Assembly: GCA_025656675.1 (NCBI GenBank)
Contig: JAHXHN010000005.1
Span: forward strand, 124,001-188,000
Direction of reading: 5' to 3'
Length of the DNA stretch: 64,000 bases
DNA from: Candidatus Thiodiazotropha sp. (ex Codakia rugifera)
GTDB lineage: Bacteria > Pseudomonadota > Gammaproteobacteria > Chromatiales > Chromatiaceae
Below are positions 46,821-55,008 of this stretch, piece by piece. The notes under the pieces were generated by a model. The model was not told where the DNA came from. It searched no databases and worked only from the letters and a program-made list of their open reading frames with translations. Position numbers and translations under genes: made by a program. Every line of letters starts with the position of its first letter. Position 1 is the first letter of the stretch.

Positions 46821-46949
46821 ATGCCGTTTTCATTGTTGATGGGTATTTGTACTATTAGCATATAAGCAGACATTGATTGTGATAATAGCTTGTTATGCTA
46901 CTATTTTCAGTGATCAGATAGAGGCAGTTGATGTTGGATATGAATAAAC

Positions 46950-47471
46950 ATGATAGATAAAAACGACCATAACCCCCAAAATGACCAGTCTGAAGAGGGG
47001 GTGGATGAGAATAGCAACAGAGATAAACAAGACTCGATGGATCGCTTGTCTATGGCGTTCGAGACCAGTGCCAGACGCTGGGAACTGATTGTCTATCCCT
47101 CCTTGTTCGCCTTTATCTTACTTGCGGCCTATGGATTCTATCTGATTTTCAGTCTTGCCAAGGATGTCCATTTTCTGGCATTGAGTGTTGATTCCAATAT
47201 GAATGTCATGTCAAGCAACCTGATGACCATGACGGACAGTGTTGGCCAGCTTTCGGCCAATGTTCGTACGATGTCGGTCAGTGTTGAGTCAATGGCGAAT
47301 GATGTCAGAACCCTGGAACCCATGCTTACAAGTATGGATTCCATGGAAGCATCGATGAAGACCATGACCCATGCAACCTATGGCATTCAACGTGATATGC
47401 AGTCGATGAACCATAATATTCATGATGCCTCTCGCCCAATGACATATTGGAATTCATTTATGCCCTGGTGA
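46950..47471 (+). CDS. Membrane-anchored Met-rich coiled-coil protein, paralogue B
   Basis: 173 residues. Acidic/Asn-rich N-terminus, membrane segment about 47-72 (YPSLFAFILLAAYGFYLIFSLA) and a Met/Ser/Val-rich heptad-type region (VMSSNLMTMTDSVGQLSANVRTMSVSVESMANDVRTLEPMLTSMDSMEASMKTMT) ending NSFMPW. The architecture equals the protein at 30391-30957 (ending NSFTPW), so they are clearly paralogues. An intrinsic terminator precedes it, so it is probably transcribed separately from the DUF302-like gene. Function unknown; it may oligomerise in the envelope. Confidence 0.74.
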   Translation: MIDKNDHNPQNDQSEEGVDENSNRDKQDSMDRLSMAFETSARRWELIVYPSLFAFILLAAYGFYLIFSLAKDVHFLALSVDSNMNVMSSNLMTMTDSVGQLSANVRTMSVSVESMANDVRTLEPMLTSMDSMEASMKTMTHATYGIQRDMQSMNHNIHDASRPMTYWNSFMPW

Positions 47472-47733
47472 TGGCAGGCTATCTTAGGCATGGCAGAGAT
47501 AGTGTTAACAGGCCCTAGCCATTTCCCAAGTGCCATTCTATCAATTCGAAGATTTAGTTATCAGCAATCCCTGGCGCTGATTGACAGCATTTCTATTCTC
47601 CTTCCGTGGTCCAGGTGATCAGGGTAAAACCGCCGTTTCCAAAAAAGTAGACGCGCTCCTGGCTTTCGCATCAGATTGCACCCGTGATCCCATATTCTGC
47701 AGTTGACCACTGTAATCCGACGTAAGGTAATGG

Positions 47734-49821
47734 TTATTCTGTATGGAAATCGTAGTCGATGGATGAAGATGGCTCTTGAATGAAGTAACCGCGGATATAG
47801 TTGACACCGATAGACCACAATATTGCTAGGCTGCTGGCATCTTCGACACCACAGGCAATGGTTTTGATGTTTTGTTCCTGAATCAGTTCGTTGAGGTGGT
47901 TGAGACTATCCTGTTTATCCTGGTTCTCAAATAGGTCAGAGAGAAACGAGCTATGAAATTGAATAAAATCTATCGGAAAACTGCCAAGAATGGCTTGTGG
48001 TTTTTTTGCCAAGCCAAAGTGGTCAATACAGGTCTTGCACTTGATCTTCTTTAGTCCATCCGCCAGCTTTTGCAACTGGTGCAAATGGGTACGAGCCTCA
48101 CTGTCATCAAATTGAAAAATCACCCAGGACCCTTTTGCCTCAAAATCCCGTAGACAGTCACAGATAAAAAGCAGTAATGCATCATCATCCAGGCTGGCAC
48201 CTGAAATATTGATAAAGAAGTTGATTTTCTTACCTTGTTTTCGCTGCTTGGCAAGTTCTTCAATAGCATTCCGTATAATCCAGCGATCCAGTTCAGGCAT
48301 TCTGCCCATCGTTTTGACCTGATTCAGGAAATGATCAGGTTGAATCTCCTCCTGGCTTTCATCGAGCAGGCGGATGGTTATTGCATAGTTTTCCCTAGTA
48401 TCGCCATGCAGGCTTACCATTGGCTGAAAGGCCAGTTGGAACCGATCGTTTTCGAATGCATAACGAATCAGGTTGCTGAGATTGGCTTCACTGGCGGTTG
48501 CCTCCGACTCCTCCGGCAACTGTGTATCGGTAATGTGGAAGTTATTTCCACCCTGAGAACGTGCTTGTTCACATGCATGATAGGCTTGGGTGACGAAATC
48601 GTGACCACTCAGCACGTCATCGGATGAGAAGACCGCCCCAATGCTACAGGTGGGGCTAATTTCACTGTGACTATCCTGATACTCATGAGAGGCTATATTG
48701 CTACAGATATTACTGGCAATGCTTTCCGTTGCTTTCATCTCCTGGGTGGGTGACAGAATAGTAAAAGTATGGTCTCCAAAACGTGCAAGTATCTCCTGTT
48801 GGGATACAATTTTTCTTAGTTGACCCGCAACTTCCATCAGCAGTGCATCACTGGCTTTGATGCCTGTTTTGCTACGGATCTCGGTGAAGTTGTCCAGGGT
48901 GACGTAAAAAAGAGTTTGCGGGTTATTACCCTGGCCAAAGTGGTGCTTGGCCTCTTCATCCAATTGTCCAAGAAAATACTGACGGTTATACAGGCCTGTC
49001 TGTACATCTTGGGTGCTGAGGAGTCGAAGTTTCTCTTCAACTTCTCTGGAGATCGATTGGTCGCGGATGATTACTTGAGTACAGGGCTCACCGTCAATAC
49101 TGGCCGGTGTGAAATGGAGTTCAGCACTGAACTCAGTGCCATCATCACGTAAGCAGGTGGTCTTTACTTCGGTTGAAAACTCGGCATCAGCACTCAATTT
49201 GCGCAGTAGTTTTTTGAAGGTTTTATGCTCTGATGAAGCGATCATATCCAGAATTGGAAGGCCTTCGATTTCATCCTCACCGGCGAGACCGAACAGTTCC
49301 AGATAAGCGCGATTGGCTGTGACATGCATGCCTTCATGTACATAAGCAATGGAATCCCGAGAGCTTTCAGTCAAGGCATTGCATCGTTCCTCTGCCTCTT
49401 CAAGTTGGCGTTCAGCCCGTTGTAACCGCCGCAGGATACCGAGATGTTTATGTTCACGCAGGATAACCTGCACCAGATGCGCAGTGTCTTTTCGTTGAAT
49501 AAGATCTTTGGCACCCTGCTGCATCAGTTCTAAGCGCGTCTCTTCTTCGGGATCATCAGCAACAGCTATCACCGGGATGATGGGATTAATAGCACCAATA
49601 AGGGCAAATAATTGTGTGGTACTGAGGGAATCATTCTCGATGGTGAGGATCAGCAGATCGAGCTGTTTTTTCTCCTTGAGATCGGTAGCCAGTAAGTCTG
49701 CATCATGCTCGATGCGTGTGGCATGTGCCGGACTACCGTTATTGCGCAGTGCATCCAGATAGGCTTCAACCTCAGGGGTCGTGTTACCTAGAACCAGTAG
49801 CTCAATTGCTTCTTCGGGCAT
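47734..49821 (-). CDS. fimX: FimX-like protein: degenerate REC-PAS-GGDEF-EAL
   Basis: 695 residues, the same length class as FimX of Pseudomonas. REC-like domain about 1-125, where no Asp stands at the expected phosphorylation site (LLILTIENDS). PAS domain about 145-270. GGDEF-like domain about 275-425 with FGDHTF instead of GGDEF, so no cyclase activity is expected. EAL-like domain about 435-695 with FQLAFQPMVSL, but ITI in place of EAL, so no phosphodiesterase activity is expected; the last part (CGVEDASSLAILWSIGVNYIRGYFIQEP) is well kept. Such proteins bind c-di-GMP through the EAL pocket and control type IV pilus assembly. It is convergent with the coiled-coil gene. Confidence 0.85.
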   Translation of the reverse strand: MPEEAIELLVLGNTTPEVEAYLDALRNNGSPAHATRIEHDADLLATDLKEKKQLDLLILTIENDSLSTTQLFALIGAINPIIPVIAVADDPEEETRLELMQQGAKDLIQRKDTAHLVQVILREHKHLGILRRLQRAERQLEEAEERCNALTESSRDSIAYVHEGMHVTANRAYLELFGLAGEDEIEGLPILDMIASSEHKTFKKLLRKLSADAEFSTEVKTTCLRDDGTEFSAELHFTPASIDGEPCTQVIIRDQSISREVEEKLRLLSTQDVQTGLYNRQYFLGQLDEEAKHHFGQGNNPQTLFYVTLDNFTEIRSKTGIKASDALLMEVAGQLRKIVSQQEILARFGDHTFTILSPTQEMKATESIASNICSNIASHEYQDSHSEISPTCSIGAVFSSDDVLSGHDFVTQAYHACEQARSQGGNNFHITDTQLPEESEATASEANLSNLIRYAFENDRFQLAFQPMVSLHGDTRENYAITIRLLDESQEEIQPDHFLNQVKTMGRMPELDRWIIRNAIEELAKQRKQGKKINFFINISGASLDDDALLLFICDCLRDFEAKGSWVIFQFDDSEARTHLHQLQKLADGLKKIKCKTCIDHFGLAKKPQAILGSFPIDFIQFHSSFLSDLFENQDKQDSLNHLNELIQEQNIKTIACGVEDASSLAILWSIGVNYIRGYFIQEPSSSIDYDFHTE

Positions 49822-49896
49822 CTAGTGCTCCTTCAAGATGATACGAATGATGTGTCCTATACTGCATTTTGATCCAGCGTATCGATCATCATGTGA

Positions 49897-50961
49897 TCAC
49901 GATGCGTTGACATGCTCACGTCGCAGTTTTACCGCTTCAGCCAGGGTTTCCAGCAAAGGTACACTGTCATCCCAACTGATACAGGCATCAGTAATGCTCT
50001 GTCCATAGGTCAGTGCATTGCCCTCTACTCGATCCTGTCTTCCCTCAGTCAGGAAGCTCTCTATCATAGCCCCCATAATGCGTTGGTCGCCACGGGCTAT
50101 TTGGCTGGCCACATCACGACCTACCAAGAGCTGTCGTGCATGTTGTTTGCGGCTGTTGGCATGGCTGAAATCGACCATCAGCCTTGGTTTGAGCCCGTTG
50201 CTATCCATCTCTTCAGCGGCAATGTTAATACTTTCTGAATCGTAATTTGGTCGGCTGCCACCTCTGAGAATTACATGGCAGTCCTGATTGCCGTGGGTTG
50301 AAAAGATTGCAGAACGTCCCTCTTTGGTGACGGATAGAAAGTGATGGGGACGGGAAGAGGAGCGTATTGCGTCCAAGGCGACCCTCATGCTGCCGTTGGT
50401 GGCATTCTTGAATCCAACTGGACAGGAGAGGCCTGAGGCGAGTTCCCTATGGGCCTGACTCTCTGTTGTGCGGGCACCAATGGCACCCCAACTGATTAGA
50501 TCGGCAATATATTGTGGACTGATTAAATCGAGGTATTCCGTGCCGGCCGGAATACCGAGATCGTTGATATCCAGTAGTAGTTTTCGTGCCAGCCGCAGTC
50601 CTGAATTGATCTCAAATCTATCATCCAGGGTTGGGTCATTGATCAGACCCTTCCATCCGACGGTGGTGCGAGGCTTTTCAAAATAGACCCGCATGACAAT
50701 CTCAAGGTGATCTTTTAGTGACTCACGTAGTGGCTGAAGGCGTTTTGCATACGCAAATGCAGCTTCAGGATCATGCACTGAGCAGGGCCCGATAATTACC
50801 AACAACCGGTCATCCTCATCGTGCAGAATTCGGTGAATGTGTTGACGGGCTTCATGCACCGTATTCGAAACCTTTTCGGTGATGGGTAATTCCTGGTGAA
50901 TTTGAGCCGGTGGGCTCAACTCTTTGATAGCCTTGATTCGAAGATCGTCAGTTTGTTTCAT
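49897..50961 (-). CDS. aroG: 3-deoxy-7-phosphoheptulonate synthase (class I DAHP synthase)
   Basis: 354 residues. Type I DAHP synthase signatures: VIIGPCSVHDPEAAFAYAKRL, VGWKGLINDPTLD, AGTEYLDLISPQYIADLISWGAIGARTTESQAHRELASGLSCPVGFKNATNG and LMVDFSHANSRKQ. It condenses phosphoenolpyruvate and erythrose 4-phosphate in the first step of the shikimate pathway. Which aromatic amino acid inhibits this isozyme (Phe-, Tyr- or Trp-type) cannot be read from the sequence; the gene symbol is indicative. It stands alone on the minus strand. Confidence 0.95.
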   Translation of the reverse strand: MKQTDDLRIKAIKELSPPAQIHQELPITEKVSNTVHEARQHIHRILHDEDDRLLVIIGPCSVHDPEAAFAYAKRLQPLRESLKDHLEIVMRVYFEKPRTTVGWKGLINDPTLDDRFEINSGLRLARKLLLDINDLGIPAGTEYLDLISPQYIADLISWGAIGARTTESQAHRELASGLSCPVGFKNATNGSMRVALDAIRSSSRPHHFLSVTKEGRSAIFSTHGNQDCHVILRGGSRPNYDSESINIAAEEMDSNGLKPRLMVDFSHANSRKQHARQLLVGRDVASQIARGDQRIMGAMIESFLTEGRQDRVEGNALTYGQSITDACISWDDSVPLLETLAEAVKLRREHVNAS

Positions 50962-51114
50962 ACGCTATTATTGCAATGCCAGTACGTAAAAAAACAGATT
51001 ATACATGCATATAAAGAATCAGCGATAAGTGATTGAGCATAGATTGATCGGGTTCAACACGCTGCATAAACCCCCTGCCAAATAAGGGGATATTGGTTGG
51101 TGGTGATTGTGTCT

Positions 51115-51148
51115 AAATCCAAACGAGTAACTAGGCATGGATTTGGAT
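51115..51148. other. Inverted repeat upstream of the broken small gene
   Basis: AAATCCAA (near 51116-51123) and TTTGGAT (near 51141-51147) can pair around a ~17-base loop. It is upstream of the ATG at 51229 and may be a regulatory or leader element, or a leftover of the aroG promoter region. Confidence 0.35.
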
Positions 51149-51228
51149 ATGACAGACACCAACAGTCATGCTGTCGGATAACCGAAAAGAATCACTTGTG
51201 GATATTTCTATTTTGCGGATTGATAGCA

Positions 51229-51522
51229 ATGGATAAGACAAAGCGCTATTCGGGGATAGATAAAGATCCAACTGGAACAATGAATCCTACTGGCAATATC
51301 ATTCGTGATGAATGGTTATTCGGTATTATTCCTGAAACCGAAACCTGTGAAGGCTGGACCTTGCAGGGCATAGACACCCTCTACGATAAGGTCTCCATGG
51401 AATGGGACAAGTATTGCAATCAGGTATAGGCACTGCCTCCAGATTTACTTGAAAAACATCAACGTATCTATACCTATGCGGTGGATCAGGCAAAGGCCAT
51501 GAGGGAATCCGGCATTGAATGA
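51229..51522 (+). pseudogene. Second copy of the small cbbM-linked gene, interrupted by an in-frame TAG
   Basis: Translation from the ATG at 51229 gives a 66-residue protein closely matching residues 1-65 of the product of 56794-57096 (shared NPTGNIIRD-x-W and IPETETCEGW). It stops at a TAG (51427-51429). The same frame continues V-*-A-LPPDLLEKHQRIYTYAVDQAKAMRESGIE and ends at a TGA (51520-51522), matching the intact copy's VSNLPPELAARHSRIYGQAIIEAKAKG. The intact copy has TCG at the stop position, so one base change (C to A) explains the break. Alternatives are a sequencing error, amber readthrough or a shorter functional protein. Confidence 0.72.
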
Positions 51523-51610
51523 TGATGATTGAAGAGCAGTTGGTATGATCTAACTTGTTGTTAAATAACTAGTATATCTAACTGTCCACTCGCTTCCCTG
51601 GTTAATTCAA

Positions 51611-53860
51611 TTACTTGGTCAAGGCCATGAAAAGTTTTGGCAACTGTTCCGGTAGCCGTTCCACACGATCAATCACAGTGAACTGGTTGCCAAAGATATC
51701 TTTGACATACTCATCGGCATGGGGGTCCAGGTTGATGCAGTAAGTATAAATGCCTTCCTGATCTGCCTCTTGAACGGCCTTGCGAGTATCCTCAATCAGC
51801 AGACGATCATCATTGACATCGATATCGGATGGCTCACCGTCAGTAAGTATCAGCAACAGCTTTTTATCGCTTTGTCTTGCCTTCAGGTAGTGTGTTGAGT
51901 GGCGAATGGCTGCACCCATGCGGGTTGACCAGCCTGCCTGCATAGCGGCTAGCCGTCCTTTGACCTCATCGTTCCAGTGCTCACCATATCCCTTGATGTG
52001 TTGATAGCGTACTTCGTGACGGGTATTGGAGGAAAAGCCGGCAATCGCGAAGCTGTCACCCAGTTGTTCGATGGCCCAGCCGAGTAGAGAGACAGCTTCT
52101 TGACTGAGTTCCAATATCGATTGCTGGCAACCTTCAGGGATCTTATCCACCGACTCAGAGAGATCTATCAACAGCATGACGGCGATATCCCGACCATCAT
52201 TGCGGTGGCTCATGTTGATGCGGGGGTCAGGATGGGTGCCGCTTTTGTACTCGATCAGAGACCGGATTGCCACATCCAGGTCGAGTTCACTTCCCTCCTC
52301 CTGGTAGCGTATACGTACATAGTGTTGTGGTTTGAGCAGATCAAGCATCCGTTTCAGCTGTTTGGCAAGTGCCTGATGTTTATTCAGCAGGGCATCGATA
52401 AGGTCGGGGTTACCCGATGGATGCAGGCTCTCATAGAGGCTGACCCAGTCAGGATTGTAGATTTTGCTCTTGTAGTCCCACTCCGGATAGTGACGGGGGG
52501 GAAGGCCATGAATCTCTTTATCAGATTTTTTGCGTTTCTGTTCTGCATCGAACATCTCCTCTTCATCGCCCTCTTCAATGAAGATCCACATATGGCGATT
52601 ATCATCCCGATAACTGACTTCCGTATCGGTAAAGTAAACCTTGGCGGACAGGTCAGCTTGACGACGAGTGCGGGCAATATACGAGATGGCAAGGCTGACC
52701 ATCTCCTGGGTATTCGAAGCACCCTTCGCGAGTGCAGCCCGGAAACGTTCCAGGAACTCCAGAAGATCCGGATTGGTATAGCCATGGTCCGGGTTTAGAG
52801 CGGCATAGGAGAACATGGCCAGACGGTGACGGATGCAGGACTCTTTTTCAGAATCACAGTCATCCTCGCCAGGTACGGGGTGGAGTGCCAATAACAGATG
52901 ACGCAAGCCTGGATATTCGCGGGTTGCCAATAGATCCACCCGGGCATCTTCAAAGGTTTCAATAGCAACACGCTGAAAGGGACTGAAGTTATCGGCTACC
53001 ACATGGGTGGTCCACTTCTTATGAGCTGCCACATGAGCCAATAGCGCACGGTAACGATTGATACCGGGTATACCGTGAATATCGTCATACACATCGGGTA
53101 TGCGAACCCCTAGTGAGTCGAAGTAGGGCATGGGTTTACGCAGTTCGTCAAAACCTTCAGAGTAGGGGACGAAATGGACTTTATTTCGCCACAACGATTT
53201 TAAATAGAGATCAAGCTTGCGCTCATTGTCAGCGAACAGAGTGCCGTGTCGTTCCCGTTGCATGATGGCACGACTATCTGCCGATTGCAGGCTGAAATAG
53301 TCTATCTGCCGTTGCGGGTGGGTACGGTAGTTGTGCACCCCGTAGTCGATCCAATTGTTTAAACCTTCAAATGAGAGCTGACTCAACAGATAAGGCATTT
53401 TTTTAAGCAGATCAGGAAATGAAGGACTGGGTATGGTCGTATGAAAGCCATGGATAGAACCCGTGGTACGATCCATCATGTCTAGCAAGAGGTTGATGAA
53501 TTGACTCATCAGGGTCTCACTACTCAGTCTTCTGCTGGCTTCAGGTAGCATCTGCAAAAATGGCAGAATGGCTTTGCCATTCGGGCTGCGTGAGAGTTTC
53601 CAGACGGTTTTTGAGATTAAGGGAATAATCTCTTCGCCAACCCGTGCCGCAATCTCGGGTATCTCTTCGAGGAACACGATGACCGGCTCCACCCCACGTC
53701 CAATCTTGCAGGTCAGGGAGGCGCCCTCTAAAAACTCATCGATACCTTTTGTACTGAGCAGATTTTCAGCGCCTGACATGCAATCAGGAAATATGGGATC
53801 GATCTGCTCGAATCCGCAACTGAGTTTTTCCCGGTAGGTCGTGAGTTTTGTCTCAATCAT
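51611..53860 (-). CDS. cbbO: CbbO RuBisCO activase subunit (form II partner)
   Basis: 749 residues. The N-terminal ~370 residues are the helical CbbO-specific region. The C-terminal von Willebrand factor A domain (about 560-745) has the MIDAS motif DLSES in IAVMLLIDLSESVDK and the later LILTDGEPSDIDVND. CbbO works with the AAA+ CbbQ ring to remove inhibitory sugar phosphates from RuBisCO. It is the third gene of cbbM-cbbQ-cbbO. The start codon lies directly beside an AT-rich repeat, and no purine-rich ribosome site is visible upstream of the ATG at 53860, which is unusual. Confidence 0.93.
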   Translation of the reverse strand: MIETKLTTYREKLSCGFEQIDPIFPDCMSGAENLLSTKGIDEFLEGASLTCKIGRGVEPVIVFLEEIPEIAARVGEEIIPLISKTVWKLSRSPNGKAILPFLQMLPEASRRLSSETLMSQFINLLLDMMDRTTGSIHGFHTTIPSPSFPDLLKKMPYLLSQLSFEGLNNWIDYGVHNYRTHPQRQIDYFSLQSADSRAIMQRERHGTLFADNERKLDLYLKSLWRNKVHFVPYSEGFDELRKPMPYFDSLGVRIPDVYDDIHGIPGINRYRALLAHVAAHKKWTTHVVADNFSPFQRVAIETFEDARVDLLATREYPGLRHLLLALHPVPGEDDCDSEKESCIRHRLAMFSYAALNPDHGYTNPDLLEFLERFRAALAKGASNTQEMVSLAISYIARTRRQADLSAKVYFTDTEVSYRDDNRHMWIFIEEGDEEEMFDAEQKRKKSDKEIHGLPPRHYPEWDYKSKIYNPDWVSLYESLHPSGNPDLIDALLNKHQALAKQLKRMLDLLKPQHYVRIRYQEEGSELDLDVAIRSLIEYKSGTHPDPRINMSHRNDGRDIAVMLLIDLSESVDKIPEGCQQSILELSQEAVSLLGWAIEQLGDSFAIAGFSSNTRHEVRYQHIKGYGEHWNDEVKGRLAAMQAGWSTRMGAAIRHSTHYLKARQSDKKLLLILTDGEPSDIDVNDDRLLIEDTRKAVQEADQEGIYTYCINLDPHADEYVKDIFGNQFTVIDRVERLPEQLPKLFMALTK

Positions 53861-53861
53861 G

Positions 53862-53988
53862 ATTAATTTTGGATGTTGAGTGATGAATTATGAATCGGGG
53901 AGGTCGCTTCTCTCGATTTAGCTGAATGATGAAAGAGGTGTGCAAAGCACACACATTCAATTCAAAATTCAACATTCACAATTAACAA
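53862..53988. repeat. AT-rich inverted-repeat element, copy 2 (MITE-like)
   Basis: The left arm (53862-53895) starts ATTAATTTTGGATGTTGA. The right arm (53954-53988), read on the other strand, starts with nearly the same TTAATTGTGAATGTTGA, about 15 of 17 matching. A GTGTGCAAAGCACAC dyad lies inside near the right arm. Design and composition match copy 1 at 15627-15763. It fills most of the gap between cbbQ and cbbO of the form II module and touches the cbbO start codon. Confidence 0.6.
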
Positions 53989-54005
53989 CCTGCCTTGCAG
54001 GCTGC

Positions 54006-54812
54006 TCAATCAAATACTGCCTCAATGGCATGATCCAGTGTGGCGACGATATCGCTGTCATCGGTAATAGGGCGAACCAATGCCATGCGGCAGGCAGCTC
54101 TTGGTTGTATACCCCGGTTAATCAGTTTTGCGGCATAGACCAGCAGACGGGTCGATATACCCTCATCCAGTCCATGCCCCTTTAGATTGCGGGCAGTCTC
54201 TCCTATCTTGACCAGTTTGGCTGCATTTTCACCATCTATACCGGTTTCTTTAGAGACGATTGAGGCTTCCAGGTCAGTGGGTGCATAGTCAAAATCGAGC
54301 GCGGAAAAGCGTTGCTTGGTTGATTGTTTGAGATCCTTCATCAGGCTTTGATAGCCTGGGTTATAGGAGATCACCAGCTGGAAGTCCTCGTGAGCACTGA
54401 TCACTTCCCCTTTTTTATCGAGCGGCAGGGTACGGCGATGATCAGTCAACGGATGGATCACTACGGTTGTGTCCTGGCGGGCTTCCACCACTTCATCAAG
54501 GTAGCAGATCGCACCAATACGAGCAGCCACGGTCAATGGGCCATCGAGCCAGCGAGTGCCGTCAGCGTCTAGCAGGTAGCGTCCGACCAGATCGGAAGCG
54601 GTCATATCTTCGTTACAAGCTACGGTTATCAAGGGTTTTCCCAGATGCCAGGCCATATGTTCTACAAATCGGGATTTACCACAACCAGTAGGACCCTTGA
54701 TCATAACCGGAAGTCTTTCGGCATAGGCGGCCTCATAGAGCGTTTTCTCATCACTCTGAGGTTGATAGAAGGGCTCCTGATTGATGAGGTATTGATCGAT
54801 CTCGGCGCTCAT
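54006..54812 (-). CDS. cbbQ: CbbQ AAA+ RuBisCO activase subunit (form II partner)
   Basis: 268 residues. MoxR-type AAA+: Walker [13 protein letters not shown] near 39-50, Walker B-type [11 protein letters not shown], sensor-1 region [23 protein letters not shown], and Arg-rich C-terminal helices. It forms hexamers that couple ATP hydrolysis to RuBisCO reactivation with CbbO. It lies 196 bases downstream of cbbM, past a strong terminator, so its transcript level may be lower than that of cbbM. It is very similar to, but distinct from, the form I CbbQ. Confidence 0.95.
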   Translation of the reverse strand: MSAEIDQYLINQEPFYQPQSDEKTLYEAAYAERLPVMIKGPTGCGKSRFVEHMAWHLGKPLITVACNEDMTASDLVGRYLLDADGTRWLDGPLTVAARIGAICYLDEVVEARQDTTVVIHPLTDHRRTLPLDKKGEVISAHEDFQLVISYNPGYQSLMKDLKQSTKQRFSALDFDYAPTDLEASIVSKETGIDGENAAKLVKIGETARNLKGHGLDEGISTRLLVYAAKLINRGIQPRAACRMALVRPITDDSDIVATLDHAIEAVFD

Positions 54813-54951
54813 TTTCGCTCCAATAACAGTTTTTATTCAGATCGGGAAAATCGTTTAATCCGCCCTTATACCAAAAGGATGGATAAAACGGCATGACCTA
54901 AAGCAGGCAATGGCCGGCTTAGCTACATCAAGCAGCCACACGGTACTCCTG

Positions 54952-54980
54952 AAGAAAAAAAGCCCCCTTCCGGGGGCTTT
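54952..54980 (-). terminator. Terminator-like hairpin downstream of cbbM
   Basis: On the minus strand, AAGCCCCC and GGGGGCTT form a stem with a small loop, followed by seven T's. It lies between cbbM and cbbQ and would let most transcripts stop after cbbM, giving high RuBisCO and low activase levels. Confidence 0.85.
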
Positions 54981-55008
54981 GAAATGCCAGTTGACTTACA
55001 AGGTGTGC

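Noticed and set aside
51229-51522. Pyrrolysine-type amber decoding of the small gene copy
   Set aside because: No pyl genes are in the window and the intact paralogue has Ser at this site, so simple decay or a base error is more likely.
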